From Phytopythium helicoides (taxonomy: Eukaryota > Oomycota > Peronosporomycetes > Pythiales > Pythiaceae), in contig JANFNE010000021.1 of NCBI GenBank assembly GCA_024867545.1, positions 248,001 to 312,000 on the forward strand: DNA of 64,000 nucleotides. The letters are read 5' to 3'. Made by a program: the position numbers and the translations under genes. Shown piece after piece: positions 32,170-43,701 of the stretch. The notes below the pieces were generated by a model. It saw only the letters and a program-made list of their open reading frames with translations, did not search any database and was not told where the DNA came from. The first letter of the stretch is position 1. The number at the start of each line of letters is the position of its first letter.

Positions 32170-32918
32170 TTAGATGGATAAATAGTCGATCAGGAAGTCG
32201 AGCGACTCGCTGACGGTCGGCACCGGCGTCACCGCGACCGTCGCCGGGATGAGGTTCAGGTCGAGTTCGTCGCCAAAGTCGAACAGTGGCAGCGGCTCGA
32301 GTGCAATGTCCTTGATCAAGTCCTCAAGGTCCATTGCCGGAGCGCACGCATCACTGTCGGCGAGCTCCTGGGCCGTGAGACCCAGCGGCATCGGCTCGTC
32401 CTTTGACCACGACGGGCTCCTGCTTGATGACCGCCGCGGCCACGGCGGGCTTGGCAGCCGGCATTGAGGCCGCCTTGGCCGCCGCCGCGAGTGCCGCCGC
32501 CTTCTTCTTGAGAGGCTCGAGCTTGATGTTGGCTCGTGCAGCACTCTTGGCCGAGGCGGCGACGAGCTTCTGCGCAGGCCGAGTCGACGAGCTTGCACAG
32601 CTCCATGGTCTCGTCATCGATGCGGTGCTCGGGGCGCACGAGCTTCTTCTTGGACTTGCGTAGCCCTCGTAGCCGGCGCGAGACCTTCTCCTGGTACTTT
32701 TGGGCGTGGGTCTGCACCTGGCGCACGGAGCGCGTGGCGATGTGGTCAGCGATGGCCTTCCACGGGCCCTTGGGGAAGAGCTTCATGGCGTCCAGGAAGC
32801 GGTCGTGCTCCTCCTGGGACCAGATGCCCTTGGACACGCAGCCCGAGGCCGAGGGCGACATGCTTCCTGGCGTGGGCGTCTTGCTCACGGGCGAGCTGGA
32901 TCCGACGGCCACCATCAT
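32170..32918 (-). CDS. SHAQKYF-class MYB transcription factor 2, two frame breaks
   Basis: Paralogue of the gene at 29358, opposite strand. Start MMVAVGSSSPVSKTP at 32918; Myb domain GIWSQEEHDRFLDAMKLF, KGPWKAIADHIATRS, VRQVQTHAQKYQEK; basic RKSKKKLVRPEHRID; then an Ala/Lys-rich stretch (KLEPLKKKAAALAAAAKAA) and an acidic C-terminus (MDLEDLIKDIALEPLPLF, ESLDFLIDYLSI) that looks like an activation domain. The Myb domain is unbroken. Two later joins each need one base fewer: near 32576 (GGCC-T-GCG on the coding strand) and at 32402-32404 (AAA in GTCAAAGG). About 248 residues when joined. Confidence 0.75.
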
Positions 32919-35900
32919 GACTTGTGCGAGTCGGCTCAAAGATACCGACGGACTGTAGCTAGGACCACTCGCTCCGCCAGGAGAGAGCGCAGCTGGGGGC
33001 AGAGGAAGGGGGAGGGATGGTGGAGAACTCCGAGGAGCGGAGCTCAGAGGCCGGCGAGTTGCGAAATGAGCCGCCGCCGCATCCGACGAGCGCCGAGTTC
33101 GGGCCGCGCATTGCGCATCGCTCGCCGGCCGCCGCAAGCGGTACACTGTACCGCCGTCGGTCGGGCTCTCTCGGCCACAGGCATCGATACCTACTTTCCA
33201 CTCTTGCGCATTGTATGCTCCATGTCGCTTCAGACGAAGAACAGCAGAGAGTACCGTAGGGTCGGGCCAGACAAACTTCAGCATCGCAGGCACAATCGCC
33301 CCGACCGTTACGGCTTGTTTACAGGTCCCCCATACATGCAAGAGACGAGGCGATACGACTTCGAATTCCGGGCCGTTTCTAAATGGGCCAATCAGCGCGC
33401 AGGACGGACAGGGCGACCTTCAACGTGAGCGGCATACTCCAGCGCCAGTCAAGCGGGCCGACCGCGAGGCATGACACGGCCCCGTGTCTTTGGCGCGGGT
33501 TTACTCGTAGTCAATGGATCTCCTGTTGCCTTTTGTATCGCCGTTTGACGCCGGCGTTCCGTTCGCCACTCGAGGCACCAGGCGCGGAGCCACGCGCCTC
33601 CAGCGGTCGCGAAGCAGTCAAACGCTGCGCTCAAGTGGTGATACAACCAACCTGCTGGGGGGAGGCCCTCACGAGGGGCTCTCTGCGATGCACCTACTAG
33701 CTGTAAACGTACCGTACCGTACTGTCTGCGGTCCGTGGGAGAGCAATCTCGGCCGAGCAATCACCGTCGAGCCAGCAAGCGACCGCCCGCGACGATTTGC
33801 CGGTCAACACTGTGGTCGCAATCCGCTCCTCGCATTGACGTTTTGCCCGTCCATCCTGCCGCCTTCTTCGACGTGAGAAAGCCGACTTCTCGCACCATCG
33901 TGGATGGATGAGGGGATGGAGCGCCTCGCATGCCGCAACCTCGGGAAGCGTCGCCGAAGCTAGGTGGCTCAGCAATTTGATTCCGCCACGCACCCACGCG
34001 CGCCAACCAAACCACCAACACAACGATGCAGGAGCGCTTGCTCGCGGCACAATCCGCCTGCGATGGTTGCCGCTCCGCACCCTCCGCCCGCCCGACGTTG
34101 CGCGCGCCCATCCCCGCGCAACGCAGGAACGGGGCGCCTCGATTATTTCGGGCAGTCGCACAGTGCCGCGTTTGGGGCAGCCATGAGGACGCCCGGCTAT
34201 GCGCCTCGTCGTCGGCATAAATACGCTTTGCCGCCGGTGCTGTCCGAGCCGCCACTCGCCCGTTTGGCACGCGGCAAGTGCCCGTGGACCACCAGCAGAG
34301 CGCTCTGTAGCTTCGTGCTGAAACCCCGCAAGCGTAGCGCCGTGAGGACGAGGGAAATGCACGCGGAAGCAGCGTCGAGTGGAGTGCGTCGAGCGCGAAC
34401 TGAAGGGGGGACGCTGGCCGGTCGCTTGGGCGTTGAAGTTTGATATTTTGGGATCACTCACTTGACACATACAATCCTCTATATATTTCCACCGCCCGAG
34501 GTTCAGACCTCCTCGCGCTAGTCAAAGCCGGAAACGCAAAGTCCCGCCTGCTTCACGCTCGCCCGCCGGGACCGACGCGATGAGATATGTTCTCGCATGG
34601 CGGCAAGTGGCTGGTCGAGTGGCAGTGGAGGCAGGTTGTTGGAGGCAAGAGTCTCCACTCCATGGAGCACTCGAGTCGCGCATTGTGTTTGCTTGTGCGT
34701 ACGTCTACAGCGTACTGTGCACTGCACGGCGGACCGACTTGATTGTTGAGCTCTGTACCTCGATAACTGACACTTTGAAGCCCCACCGAACGACAAGTGA
34801 GCGCTAAGGTCCGGACGTGAAGCCGACCGACCAACCCCAGCGTGTCGCAGATTCTCTGGCTCGCTGAGGATTTGCTGACGGTACAGCGCTTGACGCGCCG
34901 CCGTCACGGACCTCCACTGACGTCGATTTGCCGGTGCGCTGCCGACTGGGTCCGCATTGCCGAGGCGAGGCGCTTGGTGCGGCGCAATGTTACAGCGATG
35001 CCATGTGTGACAGACTTGCCATGCTGTGGCATAATGTGCGAATTCCGCGGTCTTGCGGCAACACGAGTGTCCATGCACGCAAAGGATCTGTATGTGGAGA
35101 ACTGGAAGAGGAGATTGCCGGCGGGCGGTCAGGCAGCCTGCAGGTGCCGATCAGTGGCTACGCGACACCACCGGTGGTGATTTGGCAGTCGCAACCAAGA
35201 GAACCTTCCGCCTGCGACACCTTGGAATGACGCGACCGATGCTACCTTGCGCGTCCGCATCCAATCAGCGACGACGATTACCCCGAGGCGGCCGTGGTAA
35301 TCACTTGGCTTTCGCCGTGGCCAACGCATCTCCGCGGCGGCTTGAAGATGAGCTGCGGTCCATTGGTCGATTGCTCAGAAAGAAGGACTCAGCACAGGCT
35401 TGACTAAGTGTTGGATTCGCTGGCCCATGTGGAGTCCATGCAAGACGAGCGTCTCCATCTTGGAGTCGACAGGAGTCGACGCGTCATGAATGAGGATTGC
35501 CTGCTGCTTCCCGAGTGTCTGGTGGACGCTTGTTTGCCTGCGTGCCACGGGTTTACGCCGTGCAGCCATTCCGTGCGGTGCCGACGCCACTTCAACTGGC
35601 GAACGTAATGAACAGTGGCATCGGCGTCGCCTGCGTCAACGCTTGACGACCGCCCGGAACAGAATGGCCCATCAACGCCCAGCGCTCGAAACGCAAGATC
35701 GGTGGTCCAGCGTCATCCCACCGTCCAGCCCAACTGCAAGCAGAGCACAAGCTGCTTTGCCCGAGGACACACGGTTGGCTGCGCGCTTGAAGGTGTTCGG
35801 GCTGCCGAGCACTCGGCGCTCACGGATTCCTGAACAGCATGCGGCCACACATGGACGCAGGCGAGCTTGTCGCTAAACTTCGCATGGCAGCAAGCGGCGC

Positions 35901-36205
35901 TTCATGATCGCCCGCGGCCATGAGCGCATGTTGATGTCCGATGGCACGCGACCGCGCCAGAAAATCGTTCGACACACCAACAATCCACACTGAGGAATCG
36001 AGCAATCATCCGTGTTTGACAGCAGCAGCAGCGCCGCTCGAGCCTCCGACCTCATAGATAAACGAACACAAACACTGTGGCTGCTCGCGCGTGGGCGAGC
36101 AACCGGACACAAGACGAACACGATGAGGGGAGACGCCCGCGAGCCAAACATGTGCAGGCAGGCGCGGTCGGAGGGGGCGGCCTCAAGCAGATGGCCATTG
36201 TCGCG
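32919..36205. other. 3.3-kb gene-poor stretch
   Basis: Many overlapping ORFs on both strands, none with recognisable domains. CCAATCAGCG occurs twice (33388, 35263), TATA-like CTATATAT at 34480, repeated GTACCGTAC around 33708. Promoter of MYB 2 lies at the left end. I see no gene I can support. Confidence 0.45.
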
Positions 36206-39070
36206 TTAGAGGATGTGGTATTCGATCTGCGTGCAGCCAACAACAGCAACGTGAGCATCACGCGGTCAATACAAGAAGAACCAAACGGTAGAGCCCTCAC
36301 CTCGTTCGACTCGCGCTCGGACACAATCTTCGGGATCTGGAAGGTGCGCAGGAACCAGCGGCGACCAACGGCACTCATACTCAGCTGCCGGTGCTTAAGT
36401 ACCGACACCTCGTAATAGATGAGGTGCTCGCACGGCAGGTGGTAGAGCTCGTAGAATTCGCAATCGCAGCTGCTGGCGTCGCGCTGCAGCACGTGGCGCT
36501 TCTTGCTCGCGCGGTCGTACCAGCGGACAAGCCCAGTGGACGAGCCTACACCTCCGTGGTCATCCTGGTGATGGTGGTGGTGGTCCATTGCCGAGTCAAG
36601 AGGGATTCCAACATAGTGTTGGTGGTCCATAGCTCCATGTGCGTGCTCCAGATGATGCGTCGGGTCGTGGTCATGGTCGTGGTGACCCAGTGGCGCGCCA
36701 TGCTGCTCCATCGGGTGGTGTGCGTCCATAGAGACATCGTATACTGCGCGCTGCTGGGCAGGAACCACACCGTGGTGGTGGTGCATCGCGTCACCACCGA
36801 AACCAGCGGCGTCGAGGGGGTTCGGGTGGTGATGATGGTGGTGATGGTGCGATTTGGTGCGGCTCATCTTGGTCACCGAGACCGTTCCCGCTGCATGTGC
36901 CGTCTGCATGCTCACCTGCGAGCTAACGAGCGTCACAGCGTACGCACTGAGGCAATTCACCATAAAGTGCAGCAATGGGTCGCTGCTAAACTCCGTCACG
37001 GGCTTGGTCATCTCGAGAATCAGCATCTTTGCGGTCCACTCTTCTTCGATAAAGCGCACCATTGTCACAACCTCCGAGATGCAGCGGGCCATCGACGAGT
37101 TGCCACCATTTGGGTTCCCCACGCCAGCGTTCGTAGGCACACTCATTGCCGCACTGCTTGCGGTCGCCGCTGTCATCATTGCAGTTGAGCTAGCCGTCCC
37201 GCCGAGCATCATGTCGTGGCTATTGCCCGTTTCGTGTCCGACCTCGTGGGCGACTTCGTGATGCGGCTCGTCGTGGTGGTCATCGGCGATAAGCAAATCG
37301 GTATCGCATCCAGCAGCAACTGCGGCTGCAGCGGCGACTGCGGCCGCTCCGGCAACGCCAGCGACCGCTCCGGTGCTGGCGATTCCACCAGTGCGCTCAA
37401 ATGCGGACTTGAGCGGGTTCCAGAAGCATTCCATTCCCTTGGTGAAGAAAAAGGAGAACTCGAACACCTGGACGCGCCAGTAGGATGTCCAGAGGTGACG
37501 ATACGGCTCCCAGTGCTCATCGATATGCGCGACGAGAGGGTGCTGGGTCTGATACGCGTTGAATTGGCCGTCCATCATATTTTGCTGCTGCGCGTACGAC
37601 ACATTGAGCATTTGGGCAAGGATGGCTTTGCTCTCACTGTACTCGCGCTCCGACTTGGCGAAGACGAGTCGCTGCAGCAGCTCGCGCACTTGTTCCTGCA
37701 CTGTAAAGTCTTGCGGCACAGCAAATTCTCCCTGTGTGATCAGGGAACTGAGGAACTTGACGACGTGAAACTGGCAAAGTAGTAACCGAGCACCCGGGAA
37801 CTCGCTTGCGAGCACCTCGACGACTTCTGGTAGCAACTTCTCCATCACGAGCACCTTGATACGCGTCCACATGGGGTGGGTCCGTTTAAAGTCCTGACAC
37901 ACACGGCGCAGCAGAGCCTGAGACGAGTGCAGAGCTTGCGCCAAGAAGACAGGTTTGCTGTTGCCGAGGGCATCCATGCACAAGAACCCCAGCAGTTGCT
38001 GCTGGGGCGGGGCTGTGACTGGAGGCGCCTGGAACTGAGCGTTCGGGAAATGTTGCGGCTGGTTTGGGTCTTCCTCCATCATAAACTCTCCCAAGTTGGA
38101 TGAGGCAGGCACCATGCCATTGGCCCCAGCGGGAGCGGGTGTCGGGTTCGGCGACTGATTGGAGGCACCTCCGGTGCCGAGGATAGTCACGTCGAGCATA
38201 ACGAGCTCGGGGAAGACCCGGAAGTGCTCCTTCATGGCCTTGCTGGCGAGGCAGATGGCTTCGTTGCAGCCGTCGTCGCCCGCGAGGATACTGGCGTGGT
38301 TCTCAACATGGGCGTCGACGAACTGCTGGAGCACAGATTCGACGCGCACGGTCGGGTTGGTCTGCAGGAGCGCCGTGTTGGTCTTACGCGTGTCTTCCCG
38401 CTTCTTGAGCCGCGCGTAAAGGTTGTGCATGTCCTTCATGGTGCAGACGCGTCCGGTGAGCGTCTCGATATGTTCGCGCGCGAGGCGCTTGCCCGAGCCG
38501 ATGCGGCGCAGCAGCTCGGCCTCATGTGTCAGGTAGGGGTGCTCGATGATGGCGGCGCGGTTCTGCGAGTAGTTTCGCCAGTGTTCGAGGCTCACGGGGT
38601 GGTCGTCGTGCTCCATGCGCTGGCCCGTGACCTGGATGCAGAGCACCGGGCGGTCGTTGACGACCTCGCTGACGACCACGCAGGCCGTGAACCGCGCCTT
38701 GCAGTTCGTGTAGCGCACATTCTGTCGCGGGCGCGCGCCGTTGGACCTCGACACGCGCTTGTATCCATGCGTGCAGACGTAGACCTGCGAGCACCGCGGG
38801 TTGGTCCCCGAGAAGACGACCTCCACTAGGCGACCACCACCAGAGCAACATGGCGAGACGCACCTTGCGGTCGTAGACCCACGAGGCCGGCACTTGGAGC
38901 TTGCGGCGCTTGTTGGCCACCTCGACCTTGACCGTGTTGCGGCACACGTACATGGTGTGCGTCTTCTCGCAGTGCGCCTTCCTGGCGACGTCGAAGGCCT
39001 CCCAGGACGGGAAGCGGCCCTCGAACGGCACCACGTCCTGCACCTTGAACTGCGCGTCGCCGTCGGTCAT
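36206..39070 (-). CDS. Domesticated MULE-type transposase with SWIM finger and His-rich insert
   Basis: Resembles ZSWIM/FAR1-like proteins derived from Mutator-like transposases. Exon 1 39070-38864, intron 38863-38821 (43 nt), exon 2 38820-36301, intron 36300-36227, exon 3 36226-36206 (IEYHIL-stop); 915 residues. N-terminal zinc/DNA-binding part (HTMYVCRNTVKVEV, PRCSQVYVCTHGYK), then a transposase-like core (LLGFLCMDALGNSKPVFLA, LLLCQFHVVKFLSSL) and a C-terminal SWIM finger CDC...LPCEH (CxC-x10-CxH). Between core and SWIM lie Ala-rich and His-rich stretches, including eight His in a row and several HHHH blocks (about 36540-36870, 37230-37290). Catalytic DDE residues are not obvious, and the frame is clean for 2.5 kb, so it looks like a host gene. 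No terminal repeats seen around it. Confidence 0.75.
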
Positions 39071-39764
39071 CTCGCCTGCGCAGGGGCAGCGCGCGTGAGC
39101 GAGGAGCCCCTGGTGAGCGCGAACACGCCCGTCATGGGCGCGCATCCATCTCCATCAAGGCCGGTGGATACATTGCCCCACGACGGGGCGATTGCAGTAC
39201 AGAAAGGGCTTATAATTACCACGGTCAAAGTCGCCGCCGTGCTGGTTTCGAGAAGTGAAGCGCCGGCGCACAGGCGGGTTGCGGACCAGCACGAGTTCGC
39301 GCTGCGCGACCACAGCGGGGGAACAACGCTAGATTCCTCTCCTGACATTGGATAGCACTGTGATAATGGAATCTGTAGTGAACAGCATTTTGAATATTTT
39401 TGTATTGGAAGAAAACCTCTATACAATGAAACTCTGGCGAAACAGAAGCAGTCGAGTGCGGGTAGGACTCCAAGATGACGCGTCACTCTTTCGAGGACCT
39501 CAACGAATCACTTGACTCGCGCGTAATCGAGTCACATAGTCACATAGCATTCAATGTACGGTACCTTCATTCTGGACAAAGTGTACGTAACGTCCCGAAG
39601 CGAAACCCATACAATGCCCAAGTGAAAGCGAGTTTTCTCTTGCTTTTCGTATCCCCCGACGCGATCTATAATGGGGCGCTGTGATTGGTGGGAATTTTTT
39701 TAAATGCCCATCGCATACGAAAACCAAGATCTCAGTCAGTGTACCCAGCGCTTCCCTCGGCAAT
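39071..39764. other. Divergent promoter region
   Basis: About 690 bp between two divergent genes. TGATTGG (reverse CCAAT) at 39682 and a TATA-like CTATAAT at 39664. GTACGGTACC at 39556. No gene. Confidence 0.5.
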
Positions 39765-41432
39765 ATGGACACCTCCGCCCAAGACGTTGCGCTCGACGCC
39801 GCCGCGCGCGACCGCAAGCAGGTGCGTGCCGCTCCTTTCACGCGTGAAATGCAGCGCCTCGCCGCCTCTGGTCCCGCTCGAGATCGCTGACGCTGCGGAC
39901 GCCTCGTTGCCTCGTGGCGCCAGCGCGTGGAGGCCGCCTGTCGCGTCGGCGCGGCGTTCGCGCTGCGGAGGTTTCTCCAACGCTGGCGGCAGGCCGCAGC
40001 AGTCAGCAGAGCAAGCAAGCAGGCAGAAGATGTGATGAAGGTGGAGGACCTCGAGGACGGGCAAGCGGTCGACCAGCGCACGCTGCTTTGCCGAGCGTTC
40101 CGCTGCTGGCGCCTGTACAGTGACGCGGTGCGGCTTGCCGAACGACGCTTGTTGCGTCAAGCGTGGACCGCGTGGAAGCAAAAGGCGCGAGACGGAGCGC
40201 GGAAAGAGCTGCTACGTCGTCGTGCTGCTCGGTTTGCGTATCACCAGGCGCTCCGCCGAGGGCTGCGGAGTTTTCAGGGGCTCGTGGAATACAGTTATGA
40301 AAGAAGAGCTGTAGCAGCTTTTGCGTCGTGGACGACGTACACGCTTGATTGCCGGGTGCAGCGCGATCGATACATGTCTGCTGATGCTCATGCTCGCAAG
40401 AAGCTCCTGCATCGTATGTTGGTGCGTGGATTCGGCGGCAATGTCTCTGAAAGACGCAGCAAGCGACTTGCGACCGATCGCGCCGACAAAGCCAACCGCC
40501 ACAGATTGCTTCGTAAAGGACTTTCGTGCTGGTCAAGATTTCAGATCGATGAAAATAATCGGGATCGGCACTTGGATACATTGCTTCAAAGCTGGAAGAA
40601 TTGTGATGCAACCATCACACGACGCAATGCGCTTTTACGAGACCTCTTCGTTTGTTGGGCCGACCGTGCACAGACCAAACACGCTCAGCAGCTTGTCGTT
40701 GCCAACTTTCGCGGTCGATCCCACCTGCGGATACTTTCTGCGTGCTTCAGCGCATGGGTGTCACACCTGTCGGCTCTTCGATGGAGAGATATTACGACCG
40801 AGCGTGCGAAGACCCATCGGCGGCGCTCCCTGCTTCGAAAGGCCTTCAGTTTGTGGACAAGCCGTGTGGGTGCGATGAAAAGGGAGCGAGACCAAACGCG
40901 AGTGTCTCTCATTCATTGGAAATTGTCACTCGAGCGACGCACTTTTGCGAAGTGGGTTGCCTACATTCAGCTCAAGCGCGAGAAGCGCCAGCGGCTGCAT
41001 GACGCGCTGCAGTTCCGCCATACACAACTCGTGACACATGGCATACGCCAATGGCTTACAGCAGCGTTGCATCTTCAAAACGAGCGGGAAGAAAGAGTCA
41101 CATGCGTTGCAGCCGCTCACACAACACGTCTATGGCGATGGGTGGCTTCGATTGCACGCCATTGGAGAGCGCTGGCAGTTCGAAGGCGACAAGAGCGGCT
41201 CGGCCAAGTTGAAAATCAGAGTATGAGCTGGAATGCAACTTCATATGGCTTTGATGCAATCGACTGGCTCGAGCGACCTGGCCTATCTCGCCCCGTACCC
41301 GTAAACTCAGCTGATAGAACTAGTAGGGTGGAGCTCCCGATCGTTGGCGCCACGTTGTCGCCATTTGTGATGCTCCCACGTGATCGTCCGCTGCCACGTA
41401 AGCCTGTAGAACTGCTGCTGTCCCAACCCTGA
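39765..41432 (+). CDS. Sfi1-like repeat protein (centrin-binding type)
   Basis: Exon 1 39765-39821 (MDTSAQDVALDAAARDRKQ), intron 39822-39923, exon 2 39924-41432; about 521 residues. Made of repeated helices with the spacing and signature of Sfi1-type repeats: LRRFLQRWRQ, LCRAFRCWRLY, LLRQAWTAWKQ, AVAAFASWTTY, LLRKGLSCWSRF, LLRDLFVCWADR, ILSACFSAWVSH, LLRKAFSLWTSR, RRTFAKWVAYI, GIRQWLTAAL. Such repeats bind centrin and form fibres at centrioles or basal bodies (family knowledge). The C-terminus is Pro-rich and lacks repeats. Next gene starts 16 bp after the stop on the same strand, and delta-tubulin lies beyond. Confidence 0.8.
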
Positions 41433-41448
41433 AACCGAAGACATTAGA

Positions 41449-42032
41449 ATGCGAAGTGACCAAGCGATAGAGCAAACAAATGCGACCAGAAGTGACGGAA
41501 GGAAACCGAGAGAAGTCGCGCGCTACGGATTCCAGTTTTCAGGCACTACAGCTCATAAGAAACCGTTCATGACGGATGCGATGCCACTTCAACCAACTCG
41601 CGACAGCCATCAGCTCAACCACACTCCTACACCACCAGTCTCGACTTCTCTTCAATCCAAAGAGACAGGCTCTGAGTCATACACCAGGCTATTGGACGCA
41701 CTGGAGCAGCAATTGCTACGACTGGAAGCACGTAAGCGCGAATGGAGAAACTTCCAGCAGCGCTTGCATGAAGTGCGCGAAAAATTCAGGTGTGATATAT
41801 CCCTTGTGCTCTCCCCTACTCGACGCTGATACACGATCCCTAATGAGAACCATCTTGAACATTTCCAGCGGCGATAGAGATGGTCAATCGATCGAGACAC
41901 ACGTATTGGATTTGGAGCGCGAGTACCAGAAGCGCTACAGGGACTGGAGTGATGCTCAAAAGCGTCTGCGAGATGTTGCGGCCGAACTCGAGCAGCTGCG
42001 CGAGGATATGCATCTGCTACAAGTTTTGGGGT
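41449..42032 (+). CDS. Small coiled-coil protein
   Basis: Exon 1 from 41449 (MRSDQAIEQTN) to the donor near 41790, intron to 41869, exon 2 to TGA at 42032; the join EKF-S-GDRDGQS is in frame. About 165 residues: a polar N-terminus and two coiled coils (LLDALEQQLLRLEARKREW; YQKRYRDWSDAQKRLRDVA, ELEQLREDM). Family not recognised. It follows the Sfi1-like gene so closely that a single transcript or one gene with a lost stop cannot be excluded; the frames differ, so I keep them apart. Stop is 16 bp from the convergent delta-tubulin stop. Confidence 0.6.
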
Positions 42033-42048
42033 GAGCTGCTCAAATATC

Positions 42049-43488
42049 TCATCGCAGCAGGGTCTCATAATTTCGGATGATCGAGTCGCAAGCCCCGAAC
42101 GCGTCCTGAAAGTCGTCCTGCTCGCCGCTGCTGTCTACATTGAGTCCATGTTGCTGATACCAGTGGAGATATGCGCGGGCTTCGAACTGGCGCCTTGCAC
42201 GATCGAGGAGTACGCGTACAGTGGACAGAAAGTGTCCGTTGTTGCCGCACATCGTGACAGATGCAGTGGTCCGCTGAGCCTTTTTGCCTGTGGATAATTC
42301 GAACGGCGACGCTGTCGAGTACTTAATGGTGGTTGAAGATGTTGGCGCGGTCCACGTGAGGCGGGGCATAGCAGCGTCCAGCCACTTGGTCACCACTTGA
42401 TCCATCTGAACACGAGAAGGCTGCACTGAGAATCCGCGAACGACGGCAGCAGATGCGATCGCCCGAAAGGAAGATCGGGGAAATGCCTGACCTGTGGCTC
42501 TTGCGACAGTCTCGAGCGCAGATAAATCGCCTTCACTGCTATCGGTAGGTTTTCTGGGCATGCAGTGAAACACAATGCGGTTGTCCGCGGCTCTAGCTGA
42601 TGACCGCTGAGGTCGCCAACGAAGAATTCCGGTCCGCACGTCGACAAATAGCGCGTCTGGCATGGGGCACAGGTCGTGTACGAGCATCCCTGGATCAAAT
42701 GGCTGCGAGCCTCGTGCTGAATCTGTCGGGAACGTCAACCCCGCAAGGTCCGCGGCCAGCACCTCGTTCATCTCGGCTAACGTCACTCGTCCGGCTTCAG
42801 CGTCGGCCGAGGACGGGGATGCAGATCCGTTGCGCGCTACAACGCCTCGCCAGTACCTCGCCGTCTTCATGAGCTCGTCGTTATCCCTGAAGACGACTGC
42901 GTCAGCTGCAGCTCGCAAGGCCCGCAGCGTGAGCACCGCGTTGTAGTTCTGCAGCGGCGAGTCGCCCGCGGTTGTGGACGGCGCCACGGCCGCGGCCACG
43001 ATGAAGCTCCGCGGGTACGCGTCTCGGATGCGCTCGAGCACGCGACTGCCAACGCCGGAGCCCGTTCCGCCGCCAAGCGAGAGCGTCACGAGCGTCCCGC
43101 GGTAGCAGTCGAGCGCCTCGACCTCGCGCCGCAGCGACTCGAGCACTCGGTCCGCCATGTGGCTGGTCTGTCCACCGTCGTTCACAGGGAGAGCGCTACT
43201 CGCGGACGCGTCGCCGCGGTCCGTGAAGTGGTAGCCCATGGCCCAGTTGTTGCCGCGCCCGCGGTGCTCCGTGTGGACGTGCGCCGGCCGGAAGGACGCG
43301 TGGGCGGCAGCTCGGACGGCCTTGGGCTCTGTGTCCGCCAGGATGCAGCGCGCGAGGCCCGACCGCGGGTGGAACAGGTGCGGGGATGCCGTGGACGCTG
43401 AGGACGCTGTGGATGGAGGCGCGGCCAGCCGCCAGTAGGCGGCGCCGACCTGGCAGCCGCATTGGCCGACGTGGATCGCGACGCTCAT
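42049..43488 (-). CDS. TUBD1: Delta-tubulin
   Basis: Tubulin superfamily GTPase needed for triplet microtubules of centrioles and basal bodies. 479 residues, one exon. Start MSVAIHVGQCGCQVG (43488) preferred over an upstream in-frame ATG because it gives the canonical tubulin N-terminus. GTP-binding motifs: DTEPK, NNWAMGYHF, tubulin signature GGGTGSGVGS, LQNYNAVLTL. The sequence is too diverged for alpha or beta tubulin and has delta-like length and features (VVTKWLDAAMP, NVDSSGEQDDFQDAF near the C-terminus). It could be another minor tubulin, but GQCGCQVG and the C-terminal W/QQ block fit delta best. Confidence 0.8.
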   Translation of the reverse strand: MSVAIHVGQCGCQVGAAYWRLAAPPSTASSASTASPHLFHPRSGLARCILADTEPKAVRAAAHASFRPAHVHTEHRGRGNNWAMGYHFTDRGDASASSALPVNDGGQTSHMADRVLESLRREVEALDCYRGTLVTLSLGGGTGSGVGSRVLERIRDAYPRSFIVAAAVAPSTTAGDSPLQNYNAVLTLRALRAAADAVVFRDNDELMKTARYWRGVVARNGSASPSSADAEAGRVTLAEMNEVLAADLAGLTFPTDSARGSQPFDPGMLVHDLCPMPDALFVDVRTGILRWRPQRSSARAADNRIVFHCMPRKPTDSSEGDLSALETVARATGQAFPRSSFRAIASAAVVRGFSVQPSRVQMDQVVTKWLDAAMPRLTWTAPTSSTTIKYSTASPFELSTGKKAQRTTASVTMCGNNGHFLSTVRVLLDRARRQFEARAYLHWYQQHGLNVDSSGEQDDFQDAFGACDSIIRNYETLLR

Positions 43489-43701
43489 GCGGCCTTGGCT
43501 TCCTGGGAGTCTCGGCAACACCTTTGGTGCAGCCTTCGGCTCACTTGAAGAGCCAATCGATTACGATGCCGTACTTGTGTCGTTCCGCATCGAAGGCAGC
43601 GCTATAAATGCCGCGAGCTTTGCTAACTTTGTCCTAGACGCGGATGGCCGACGGAGCAGAGCGCACTCAGCAATTTAGTCTTCGCCCGAGCTCGAGTCCA
43701 C
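43489..43701. promoter_or_regulatory. Divergent promoter region, 213 bp
   Basis: Lies between the starts of delta-tubulin (minus) and the Tudor-like protein (plus) and so must serve both. No Inr match strong enough to call. Confidence 0.5.

Noticed and set aside
33697..34470. 257-codon minus-strand ORF in the gene-poor stretch
   Set aside because: Arg/Ser/Pro-rich with overlapping ORFs on both strands and no domain; looks like chance in GC-rich DNA.
36391..37188. 265-codon plus-strand ORF rich in Val and His
   Set aside because: Antisense of the His-rich part of the transposase-derived gene; the minus frame has the SWIM and transposase motifs.
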